Of a DNA stretch of 17,981 bases, positions 7,392 through 14,084 are shown one piece after another. Source of the DNA: UBA4716 sp002438865 (GTDB taxonomy: Bacteria; Bacillota; Clostridia; UBA1381); NCBI GenBank assembly GCA_937907325.1, contig CALERO010000137.1:1-17981 (forward strand), read 5' to 3'. The position numbers and the translations under genes are program-made. The notes below the pieces were generated by a model, which was not told the DNA's origin, did not search any database, and saw only the letters and a program-made list of their open reading frames with translations. Numbering within the stretch: the stretch's first letter is position 1; each line of letters opens with the position of its first letter.

Positions 7392-9059
7392 TTAAATCTC
7401 TCCTTTAGCCTTCGGCGTTGTCTTTTTTGAAGGCGCTTTCTTTGTTGTTTTCCTTGCTGACGGTTTCTTAGCTGTCGTTTTTTTGACCGGTTTTTCCGGT
7501 TCAAACGGGTTTTCGACCTTGGTTATTTTCGGTCTGTCAGCCGCTTTTGCGGCTGCCTTTGCCGATTGCTCGGCGTCTTTTTTTATGTTCGCCGCAAACG
7601 TGGATTTTTTCGGTGCTTCCTCATAAATCCCCGTAAGCTCACGGTACATTTTTATATATTTATCCGCCGAAACATTCCATGAATAGTCCTGCTTCATAGC
7701 GTTTTTGGCTAACTTGTTCCATGCGTCACGATGGTTGTAGTACACGTCCATTGCGTACCAGATTGTATTCATCATTTCGTCCGCATTGTAGTTTGCGAAT
7801 GAAAATCCCGTACCCTCGCCGGTGTATTCGTTGTACGGAATTACGGTGTCCTTGAGTCCGCCAGTTTCACGCACTATCGGGAGCGTACCGTAACGCATAC
7901 TTATAAGCTGCGAAAGTCCGCACGGCTCAAATCTCGACGGCATAAGGAATGCGTCGCATGCGGCATAAATCTTATGCGACATATCGTTTGAGAAATAAAT
8001 CTGCGCCGAAACCCTGTCGGGGTATTTCCATGCATAGTGACGGAACAGATTTTCATATTTTTCCTCACCCGTTCCGAGTACGACTATCTGAGCGCCGCCC
8101 TCGCAAAGCTGTTCTATTTTGTATGCCACAAGGTCAAATCCCTTTTGGTCGGTAAGTCTTGAAACTATGCCGATCATCATCTTGTTTTCGTCAACCGGCA
8201 GTCCCAGCTCCGCCTGGAGCTTTGTCTTGTTTACAGCCTTATCCTTAAAGGTCTTTATGCTGTAATTTTTGTACAGGCACTTATCCTTTGCCGTGTCCCA
8301 GTCCTCATACGAAATACCGTTTACTATTCCCGTAACATCATTGCGCCTTGCCCAAAGAAGGCTGTTTAAGCCCTCGCCGTATTCCTCGGTCATTATTTCC
8401 TTTGCGTATGTTTCCGAAACGGTTGTTATCCTGTTTGCATAAACCATTCCGCCCTTTAACAGGTTTGCGTCGTTGTAATATTCAAGCTTATCCGACGTGA
8501 AATAGTAGTCGCTTATTCCCATAGCGTCCCTTATTCCGTTTATATCCCATCTTCCCTGGAATTTCAGATTATGAATTGTCATAACCGTCTTTATGCCGCG
8601 ATAGAACGGATTATCCATGAATGTGTCCAGGAATACGGGCATCGGAGCCGTCTGCCAATCATTGCAATGGATAACGTCCGGTCTGAAATCGAGCGTTGGG
8701 AGCAACGAAAGCGCCGCCTTTGAAAAGAATATAAACTTTTCGCAGTCGAGGTGGATAAAATCGTACGGCTTGTCGCCGCCGAAATAAAACTCATTATCCA
8801 CAAAATAATATATACAGCCGTTATACTCCATTTCAAAAACGCCGGCATACTGCTTGCGCCATGCTATATCCACATATATATTGGATATATACTTCATTTT
8901 ATCCTTATATTTTTTATCTATACTCTTGTACAGCGGCATAATAACTCTTGCGTCCACGCCTTTTTTTCTGAGCACGGACGGCAGCGAGCCTGCGACATCG
9001 CCCAAGCCGCCTGTTTTCATAAACGGTGAAACCTCCGAAGATGCGAATAAAACCTTCAT
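7392..9059 (-). CDS. glgA: Glycogen synthase (ADP-glucose) with a lysine-rich C-terminal tail
   Basis: This GT5 enzyme adds glucose from ADP-glucose to growing alpha-1,4-glucan. The start at ATG 9059 is fixed by AAGGAGGT, 5 bases upstream, and by the family N-terminus MKVLFASSEVSPF; a start at 9104 would add 15 unrelated residues. KTGGLGDV (15-22) binds ADP-glucose, HNLKFQG is at 163-169, and FEPCGLSQL (377-385) carries the catalytic Glu378. The catalytic part ends near residue 480, the usual family length. A further ~75 residues (about 484-555) follow, rich in Lys, Ala, Pro, Ser and Thr with repeated KK pairs (about 20 Lys and few Arg), like histone H1 or nucleoid-protein tails. The tail is not needed for the fold and looks disordered. 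The frame stays open to a TAA next to the glgP start. Confidence 0.96.
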   Translation of the reverse strand: MKVLFASSEVSPFMKTGGLGDVAGSLPSVLRKKGVDARVIMPLYKSIDKKYKDKMKYISNIYVDIAWRKQYAGVFEMEYNGCIYYFVDNEFYFGGDKPYDFIHLDCEKFIFFSKAALSLLPTLDFRPDVIHCNDWQTAPMPVFLDTFMDNPFYRGIKTVMTIHNLKFQGRWDINGIRDAMGISDYYFTSDKLEYYNDANLLKGGMVYANRITTVSETYAKEIMTEEYGEGLNSLLWARRNDVTGIVNGISYEDWDTAKDKCLYKNYSIKTFKDKAVNKTKLQAELGLPVDENKMMIGIVSRLTDQKGFDLVAYKIEQLCEGGAQIVVLGTGEEKYENLFRHYAWKYPDRVSAQIYFSNDMSHKIYAACDAFLMPSRFEPCGLSQLISMRYGTLPIVRETGGLKDTVIPYNEYTGEGTGFSFANYNADEMMNTIWYAMDVYYNHRDAWNKLAKNAMKQDYSWNVSADKYIKMYRELTGIYEEAPKKSTFAANIKKDAEQSAKAAAKAADRPKITKVENPFEPEKPVKKTTAKKPSARKTTKKAPSKKTTPKAKGEI

Positions 9060-9118
9060 AATTACCTCCTTAATCTCCGCAAAGCGGCAAGCGCCGATTT
9101 GCAACGATTACTATAATA

Positions 9119-9147
9119 ATAGTATTCCTAAAATCGGTATTTGTCAA
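9119..9147 (-). promoter_or_regulatory. Promoter of glgA-glgP
   Basis: On the minus strand: -35 TTGACA (9147-9142), a 17-base spacer, -10 TACTAT (9124-9119). Transcription should start near 9112, about 50 bases before the glgA ATG. With the terminator after glgD, this splits the glycogen genes into two units. Confidence 0.8.
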
Positions 9148-9223
9148 TTTAAGTCCCGAAATTTCGTACTTTTAACCACCCAGAGGGCAAAAGAATTGTT
9201 TCATATTATATATATTTTATATA

Positions 9224-9253
9224 AAACGGGGGCTGTAAAAACAGCCTCCGTTT
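9224..9253 (-). terminator. Terminator after glgD
   Basis: AAACGGGGGCTGT (9224-9236) and ACAGCCTCCGTTT (9241-9253) pair with one mismatch over an AAAA loop, starting 4 bases after the glgD stop. On the minus strand the stem ends in CCGTTTT followed by AT-rich sequence. The U-tract is short, so some read-through into glgA is likely. Confidence 0.7.
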
Positions 9254-9257
9254 CAAT

Positions 9258-10388
9258 TTATATATGCGTACCCTTTTCAATTGCCAAAGGATAGCTTGCC
9301 TGACCGATGAGCTTTCTTCCGCTTGTGATATGCACTTCCTTGTCGAATACGACATGGTCAAGTTCAACACCCTCTTCAATCACGCTGTCCTGCATTATTA
9401 TAGAATTTCTGACTATGGCATTTTTTGCAATTTTAACACCTCTTGACAGAACGCTGTTGTAAACCTTTCCTTCTATAACACAGCCGTCCGAAACGAAGCA
9501 GTTTTTGATTTCCGCATCACCGTGATATTTTGTCGGACACTGATCCTTTGTTTTTGTATATATCGGGCGTTCGGGATTGAACAGTTCACGGCGTATTTCC
9601 GAATTGAGGAATATCATATTGTTTGCGTAGTATGACTGAATGGAGTCTATCTTGCCGAAGTATCCCGAAAACTCGTGAGCGTAAACACGCAGTCCGTCAA
9701 GTTTTTTGATTACTGCGTCCTTTACAAAATCACGGTCGCCTCTTGCACTGCATTCGTCCACAATGCTTTCGAGGAGTGCCTTTTCCATTATGTAGATGTC
9801 GGCTCCCGCAAAAGCTGTTTTCGGGTAATACGGCTGTACCTCTATATCGGTCACGATACCGTCGTCGTCTTTGTCGATAAGAGTATAGCGTGAAAGCTCA
9901 GTTTCCTCCGCTCCCGACATATCCTTGTATATTACGGTTATATCCGCCTGTGCCTCAATGTGTGCGTCAACCGCCTCGGACAAATCGATATTGCAGATGC
10001 TGTTTCCGAGCGAAAGAACGACATATGTTTCGTCGCTTCTGCGGATAAAATCACTTATGCCGGCAAGCATACCGATATTTCCCTTTACGTAGCCGTATTT
10101 CATTTTTTCAAGGCTCGGCGGCAGCACGTGCAGACCGCCGTTTTTGCGGTCAAGGTCCCATGGCTTGCCCGACTTAATATGGTCCATAAGAGATGAATAT
10201 TTCGATTCTGTCGCAACTCCGATTTTGGTTATTCCGGAGTTTGCCATATTCGACAGTATGAAATCTATAATTCTGTATCTTCCCGCAATCGGGAGCGCAC
10301 TGTTTGCACGTATGTCCGTTATAGGCGGTATTCTGTCCTCGTTGGTCAGAATGATACCCATTGTATCGTTTCTCATATTTAAAATCAT
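9258..10388 (-). CDS. glgD: GlgD, regulatory-type ADP-glucose pyrophosphorylase subunit
   Basis: GlgD is the partner of GlgC that forms a mixed, more active pyrophosphorylase in Gram-positive bacteria; alone it has little or no activity in studied species. The protein is 376 residues if read from ATG 10388. The nucleotidyltransferase fold is clear from AGRYRIIDFILSN and GKPWDLDR, and the C-terminal left-handed beta-helix repeats from NCFVSDGCVIEGKVYNSV onward. The catalytic loop GGxGxRL of true pyrophosphorylases is replaced by ILTNEDRIPP, which supports a non-catalytic role. ATG 10388 has AGGA 5 bases upstream. ATG 10376 (MRNDTMG) has AAGGA at 12 bases and may match homologues better, so the start is uncertain by 4 residues. 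It follows glgC by 21 bases. Confidence 0.93.
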   Translation of the reverse strand: MILNMRNDTMGIILTNEDRIPPITDIRANSALPIAGRYRIIDFILSNMANSGITKIGVATESKYSSLMDHIKSGKPWDLDRKNGGLHVLPPSLEKMKYGYVKGNIGMLAGISDFIRRSDETYVVLSLGNSICNIDLSEAVDAHIEAQADITVIYKDMSGAEETELSRYTLIDKDDDGIVTDIEVQPYYPKTAFAGADIYIMEKALLESIVDECSARGDRDFVKDAVIKKLDGLRVYAHEFSGYFGKIDSIQSYYANNMIFLNSEIRRELFNPERPIYTKTKDQCPTKYHGDAEIKNCFVSDGCVIEGKVYNSVLSRGVKIAKNAIVRNSIIMQDSVIEEGVELDHVVFDKEVHITSGRKLIGQASYPLAIEKGTHI

Positions 10389-10409
10389 TCCTTTCCTGCG
10401 GCGGTGCAA

Positions 10410-11624
10410 TCAATTTTCTATTTCTACCATACTTTCAGCCGCAATTTCTTCATTTTCGCCGATAACGGCTCCGCCCTCTATAAGCACTATTCCGTTTGTA
10501 CAGTATTTAGAAGCATATTTATTGTTTTCCTCAGCCGGAGCGCCGATGTGTGCACCCTCGCCGATAACGGCATTTGCGCCTACAACCGCCTTTTCGACTA
10601 TTGCGCCTCTGCCTATTTTAACGCCGGGCATTATTACCGAATCGATAACTTTTGCCCCCTCGTTTATTACCACGCCGCCGAAAATAACCGAATGTTTCAC
10701 CTGACCGTCTATAAAACAGCCCTCCGTAACGCTCGACTCCGATATTTCGGCGTTGTTTCCGACATAATGCGGTGCAAGAGCCATATTTCTCGAATAGATT
10801 ATCCAGCTTCTGTCGTTTATATTAAACTTGGGAGGATCGTCTATAAGATCCATATTTGCCTCCCACAGGCTCTGTATCGTTCCGACGTCTTTCCAGTAGT
10901 CGTTGAAGCAGTAGCTCATCATTTTTTCGCCGTTTTCGAGCATTTTGGGGATTATATTTTTACCGAAATCATTCTCGGAATTGGGGTCACGCTCGTCATC
11001 ATTGAGATATTTTTTAAGCACGTCGTATTTGAATATATAAATTCCCATTGACGCAAGATTGCTCTTAGGCTCTGCCGGCTTTTCCTCAAATTCGGTTATC
11101 TCACCCGTTTCGGGATCGGTGTTCATTATTCCGAAACGGCTTGCCTCCTCCCACGGAACGGGCATAACGGCAATCGTTATTGCGGCGTCCGACTCCTTGT
11201 GAGCCTTGAGCATTTTTCCGTAATGCATTTTATATATATGGTCGCCCGACAGAATAAGTACGTTTTTCGGATTAAATCCCTCAAGAAAATCCAGGTTCTG
11301 ATATATTGCATTTGCCGTGCCTTTAAACCATTCTCCGCCCTTTGCGCTCTGATACGGCGGCAGTACGTACGCACCGCCGTGAGAACGGTTCAAATCCCAC
11401 GGATTTCCGTTTCCTATATATGTGTTAAGCTCGAGCGGCTGATACTGAGTCAGAACTCCGACCGTATCTATGCCCGAATGTACGCAGTTTGACAAAGGAA
11501 AGTCTATAATTCTGTACTTTCCGCCGAACGGTACGGCAGGCTTTGCCACCTTTTTTGTCAAGGCTCCGAGTCTTGAACCCTGTCCGCCCGCAAGTATCAT
11601 TGCCACGCAGTCTTTTGATACCAT
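10410..11624 (-). CDS. glgC: Glucose-1-phosphate adenylyltransferase (ADP-glucose pyrophosphorylase)
   Basis: GlgC makes ADP-glucose from ATP and glucose-1-phosphate, the committed step of glycogen synthesis. The 404-residue protein has the full set of signatures: ILAGGQGSRLGALT near the N-terminus, KPAVPFGGKYRIIDFPLSN, the FEEKP sugar-phosphate motif, SMGIYIF and DYWKDVGT, followed by C-terminal beta-helix repeats. An upstream ATG at 11633 directly abuts the AGGAG site (11634-11638) with no spacing, while ATG 11624 lies 9 bases from it, so 11624 is chosen. The glgB stop is 23 bases upstream and glgD follows at 21 bases, so the three genes form one operon. Confidence 0.97.
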   Translation of the reverse strand: MVSKDCVAMILAGGQGSRLGALTKKVAKPAVPFGGKYRIIDFPLSNCVHSGIDTVGVLTQYQPLELNTYIGNGNPWDLNRSHGGAYVLPPYQSAKGGEWFKGTANAIYQNLDFLEGFNPKNVLILSGDHIYKMHYGKMLKAHKESDAAITIAVMPVPWEEASRFGIMNTDPETGEITEFEEKPAEPKSNLASMGIYIFKYDVLKKYLNDDERDPNSENDFGKNIIPKMLENGEKMMSYCFNDYWKDVGTIQSLWEANMDLIDDPPKFNINDRSWIIYSRNMALAPHYVGNNAEISESSVTEGCFIDGQVKHSVIFGGVVINEGAKVIDSVIMPGVKIGRGAIVEKAVVGANAVIGEGAHIGAPAEENNKYASKYCTNGIVLIEGGAVIGENEEIAAESMVEIEN

Positions 11625-11647
11625 ATTACTCATCTCCTAAAAATGTT

Positions 11648-13549
11648 TTACTTTCCCGATATTTTCTTTAAAATCATAGTTGAGTTTGCGTCCGCAAACA
11701 CATTTATGGTACAGGGCATATCGGAATACCCTTCGTTTACGGTTTTGAATTTTTTTCTGCCGATACGGCGTGTTCCGCCGTATTTGGCTGAGTTTGAATG
11801 AAGTATAACTTCATACTCACCCGGTTCGGGAACGCCTATTTTGTATACGGGTCTGTCAACGGGCGTAAAGTTATTTACGATAATTACCGTTTCATCGCCG
11901 CTCATACGCATATATGAAAGCACCGAACATTCGCTGTCGGCGTCGTTTATCCACTTAAAGCCGTCCCAGCTCCTGTCTATCTTCCACAGTGCGGGATTTT
12001 TCAGATACAGCCTGTTCAAATCCCTTACGTATTCCTTAAGCGCCCTGTGTTTATCTATCTCAAGGATGTTCCACTCCAGACCGTCATCATAACGCCATTC
12101 GAGGAACTGTCCGAATTCTCCGCCCATAAACATAAGCTTTTTTCCCGGCATAGTCATAAAGTATCCGAGAAAAGCCTTGTATGCGTCAAACTTTTCATCA
12201 TATGTCCCGAACATTTTGTCTATCAGGGACTTTTTACCGTGAACTACTTCGTCATGCGAAAGCGCAAGTATGAAATTCTCGCTGTAGGCGTACATCATAA
12301 GGAACGTAAGCAGTGAATGGTTGTCCTTTCTGAAATACGGATCCATACTCATATAACGCAGAGAATCGTTCATCCAGCCCATATTCCACTTGAAGTTAAA
12401 TCCCAGACCGTCATTTTCGGGCGGTGCGGTAACCATAGGCCATGCCGTGCTTTCCTCCGCAATCATCATAAAGTTCGGGAACTCCGTACACATGGTCTTG
12501 TTAAGCTTTCTTAAGAAATCCACCGCTTCAAGGTTTCCGTTTCCGCCGTACTTGTTGGCAATCCATTCGCCGTCCTTGCGTGAATAATCACGGTAGAGCA
12601 TAGACGATACGGCGTCTACACGCAAACCGTCTATATGATACTCATCCGCCCAGAAATACGCCGATGAAATAAGAAACGAAACGACCTCCGCCTTTGAATA
12701 ATCGAATACCATCGTTCCCCAGTCCTTATGCTCGCCCATTCTCGGGTCGGCATACTCATAAACGGGCGTGCCGTCGAACATACGCAAGCCGTGTGCGTCA
12801 CGTGGGAAATGTGCCGGCACCCAATCCATTATCACGGATATTCCGGCACGGTGGCACTTGTTTATAAAATATTTGAACTGTTCGGGCGTGCCGTATCTTG
12901 AAGTAACAGCGAAATAGCCCGTAACCTGATAACCCCACGAACCGTCAAACGGATACTCCGTAAGCGGCATAAGCTCAATGTGCGTATATCCCATATCCGA
13001 AACATACGGCACAAGCTCGTCCGCCAGCTCGCAGTAATTGTAGAAAGAGCCGTCCTCATGCACTTTCCACGAACCGAAATGTATTTCATATATATTCATC
13101 GGCTTTTCGAGATTATCTCCCTCGCTGCGTTTTTTAAGCCAGCCACCGTCCGTCCATTCGTACTCCTGCGGTTCGTACACCACTGACGCAGTTCCGGGGC
13201 GAAGCTCCGCTCTAAACGCATACGGGTCGGCTTTATAATATTCCTCACCGTCCGATGCGGTAATAATATATTTATACAGTGCGCCCTCGGAAATATTCTC
13301 CTCCGTTGCGAACCATACTCCCGTATCGCCGATTTTTTCAAATTCTCTGCCTTTTTCCCAACCGTTGAACTCACCCGTAAGATGTACCGATGCGGCATTC
13401 GGCGCCCAGACCGCAAACCGCCATACACGCCTTGTACCCAAAGAAATTTTATGCGGGCCAAGCATCTTGTATGATTCAAAATTGTCCCCTCTGTTAAACA
13501 GATATGTCTGAAAGCTGCTTATAAGCGCCGTATTTTTCTCTTGTGCCAT
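11648..13549 (-). CDS. glgB: 1,4-alpha-glucan (glycogen) branching enzyme
   Basis: GlgB cuts alpha-1,4 chains and rejoins them through alpha-1,6 bonds, giving glycogen its branches. The 633 residues match the usual form with one N-terminal CBM48 domain (about 30-125, including WRFAVWAPNAASVHLTGEFNGW) and a GH13_9 barrel. The active-site regions are DWVPAHF (242-248), GLRVD with nucleophile Asp312, AEES with Glu365, and SHDE with Asp433. The AAGGAG site is rather far from ATG 13549, at about 13 bases. It is the first gene of glgBCD, behind its own promoter and divergent from rny. Confidence 0.97.
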   Translation of the reverse strand: MAQEKNTALISSFQTYLFNRGDNFESYKMLGPHKISLGTRRVWRFAVWAPNAASVHLTGEFNGWEKGREFEKIGDTGVWFATEENISEGALYKYIITASDGEEYYKADPYAFRAELRPGTASVVYEPQEYEWTDGGWLKKRSEGDNLEKPMNIYEIHFGSWKVHEDGSFYNYCELADELVPYVSDMGYTHIELMPLTEYPFDGSWGYQVTGYFAVTSRYGTPEQFKYFINKCHRAGISVIMDWVPAHFPRDAHGLRMFDGTPVYEYADPRMGEHKDWGTMVFDYSKAEVVSFLISSAYFWADEYHIDGLRVDAVSSMLYRDYSRKDGEWIANKYGGNGNLEAVDFLRKLNKTMCTEFPNFMMIAEESTAWPMVTAPPENDGLGFNFKWNMGWMNDSLRYMSMDPYFRKDNHSLLTFLMMYAYSENFILALSHDEVVHGKKSLIDKMFGTYDEKFDAYKAFLGYFMTMPGKKLMFMGGEFGQFLEWRYDDGLEWNILEIDKHRALKEYVRDLNRLYLKNPALWKIDRSWDGFKWINDADSECSVLSYMRMSGDETVIIVNNFTPVDRPVYKIGVPEPGEYEVILHSNSAKYGGTRRIGRKKFKTVNEGYSDMPCTINVFADANSTMILKKISGK

Positions 13550-13608
13550 TATTTTTCAACAACTCCTTACCGGTTTCTTCCGCATTAATCGTATATGCTG
13601 ATATGTAT

Positions 13609-13637
13609 ATTATATCACATTTATTTTTATTAGTAAA
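13609..13637 (-). promoter_or_regulatory. Promoter of glgBCD
   Basis: On the minus strand: -35 TTTACT (13637-13632), a 17-base spacer, -10 TATAAT (13614-13609) preceded by TGA (extended -10). Transcription should start near 13602, giving a leader of about 50 bases. Confidence 0.75.
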
Positions 13638-13695
13638 TATCAAAAAAAATATAAATTATGCCAATTATTTTGTATGTTTTGCCATACGATTTAGA

Positions 13696-13738
13696 TTAAG
13701 CGTCACAATATAATATATATATTGCTTTTTACGCTTAA
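13696..13738. promoter_or_regulatory. Inverted repeat between the divergent glgB and rny promoters
   Basis: TTAAGCGT (13696-13703) and ACGCTTAA (13731-13738) are a perfect 8-base inverted repeat. Inside it lies CAATAT (13706-13711) against ATATTG (13719-13724). The element is upstream of both promoters and not in either expected transcript, so a protein-binding or cruciform element is more likely than an RNA hairpin. A further repeat, AATGTTA (13757-13763) with TAACATT (13794-13800), lies next to the rny -35 box. Confidence 0.35.
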
Positions 13739-13812
13739 ATATGCCCCATTTTTTAAAATGTTAAATTTTTCTTTCAGAAAAGTTTATTAATTGTAACATT
13801 AAAAAGAAAAAC

Positions 13813-13841
13813 TTGACACGGAGTTCAAATTGTTATACAAT
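13813..13841 (+). promoter_or_regulatory. Promoter of rny
   Basis: The -35 box is TTGACA (13813-13818) and the -10 box TACAAT (13836-13841) with a 17-base spacer. A second TATAAT follows at 13841-13846 but lies too far from the -35 box. Transcription should start near 13848, leaving a leader of about 235 bases before the rny coding region. Confidence 0.8.
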
Positions 13842-13849
13842 ATAATAGC

Positions 13850-14084
13850 TTAATATTCTTTAAAAACTTGTTTTCTGTAAATAGGATTTTTCCTAAACTG
13901 AAACGGGAGTCGTTTTGTAAAAAGACTGCTCATTGTATCCGCAAGGGCAAGACCTGCAAGCGCCCGCACGGATCACCGTATATTTATGGAAAGCAGTCGT
14001 TTTAAGACAGACCCCCGGCGCAGGTTTTGGAGTGTCCAAAATTAAATTCTCAAAAGAATTTATTTTTACAGGGGGTGTATTGCT
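13850..14084 (+). ncRNA. Structured 5' leader of rny, family unknown
   Basis: A small hairpin (13882-13895) is followed by a long arm. AAAAGACTGCT (13920-13930) pairs with AGCAGTC-G-TTTT (13992-14003); inside it ATCCG (13937-13941) pairs with CGGAT (13969-13973), and GGGC (13945-13948) with GCCC (13962-13965). AGTCGTTTT is present twice (13909-13917 and 13995-14003), so the first copy could compete for the same partner. Downstream, ACCCCC (14011-14016) can pair with GGGGGT (14071-14076) and mask the rny ribosome-binding site. A weak A/U hairpin at 14044-14060 precedes a T-rich stretch. I compared it by memory with T-box, SRP RNA, 6S RNA and common riboswitches and found no match. It may be an autoregulatory leader or an independent small RNA. 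Confidence 0.4.

Noticed and set aside
7484..7502. ACCGG TTTTT CCGGT hairpin near the end of glgA as an internal terminator
   Set aside because: The stem is only five pairs, lies within the coding region of the tail, and upstream of the coupled glgP start.
9060..9104. A longer glgA start at 9104 adding 15 residues
   Set aside because: The perfect AAGGAGGT site and the conserved MKVLFASSE N-terminus place the start at 9059; the extension crosses the ribosome-binding site.
10404..11051. A 215-codon open frame on the plus strand antisense to glgC
   Set aside because: It lies wholly opposite a clear, conserved gene, has no ribosome-binding site, and its protein resembles nothing known. It is a shadow frame, like the other long antisense frames at 2-478, 4093-4548 and 8854-9294.
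13986..14045. A 19-codon frame in the rny leader (ATG 13986 to TAA 14043-14045) as a leader peptide
   Set aside because: There is no ribosome-binding site before the ATG, and the start lies inside the predicted structured arm.
13850..14084. T-box, SRP RNA or 6S RNA identity for the rny leader
   Set aside because: There is no T-box GGTGG-type antiterminator sequence and no SRP GGAAGGAAGCAG-type loop. The 6S RNA comparison was only a loose similarity of short words.
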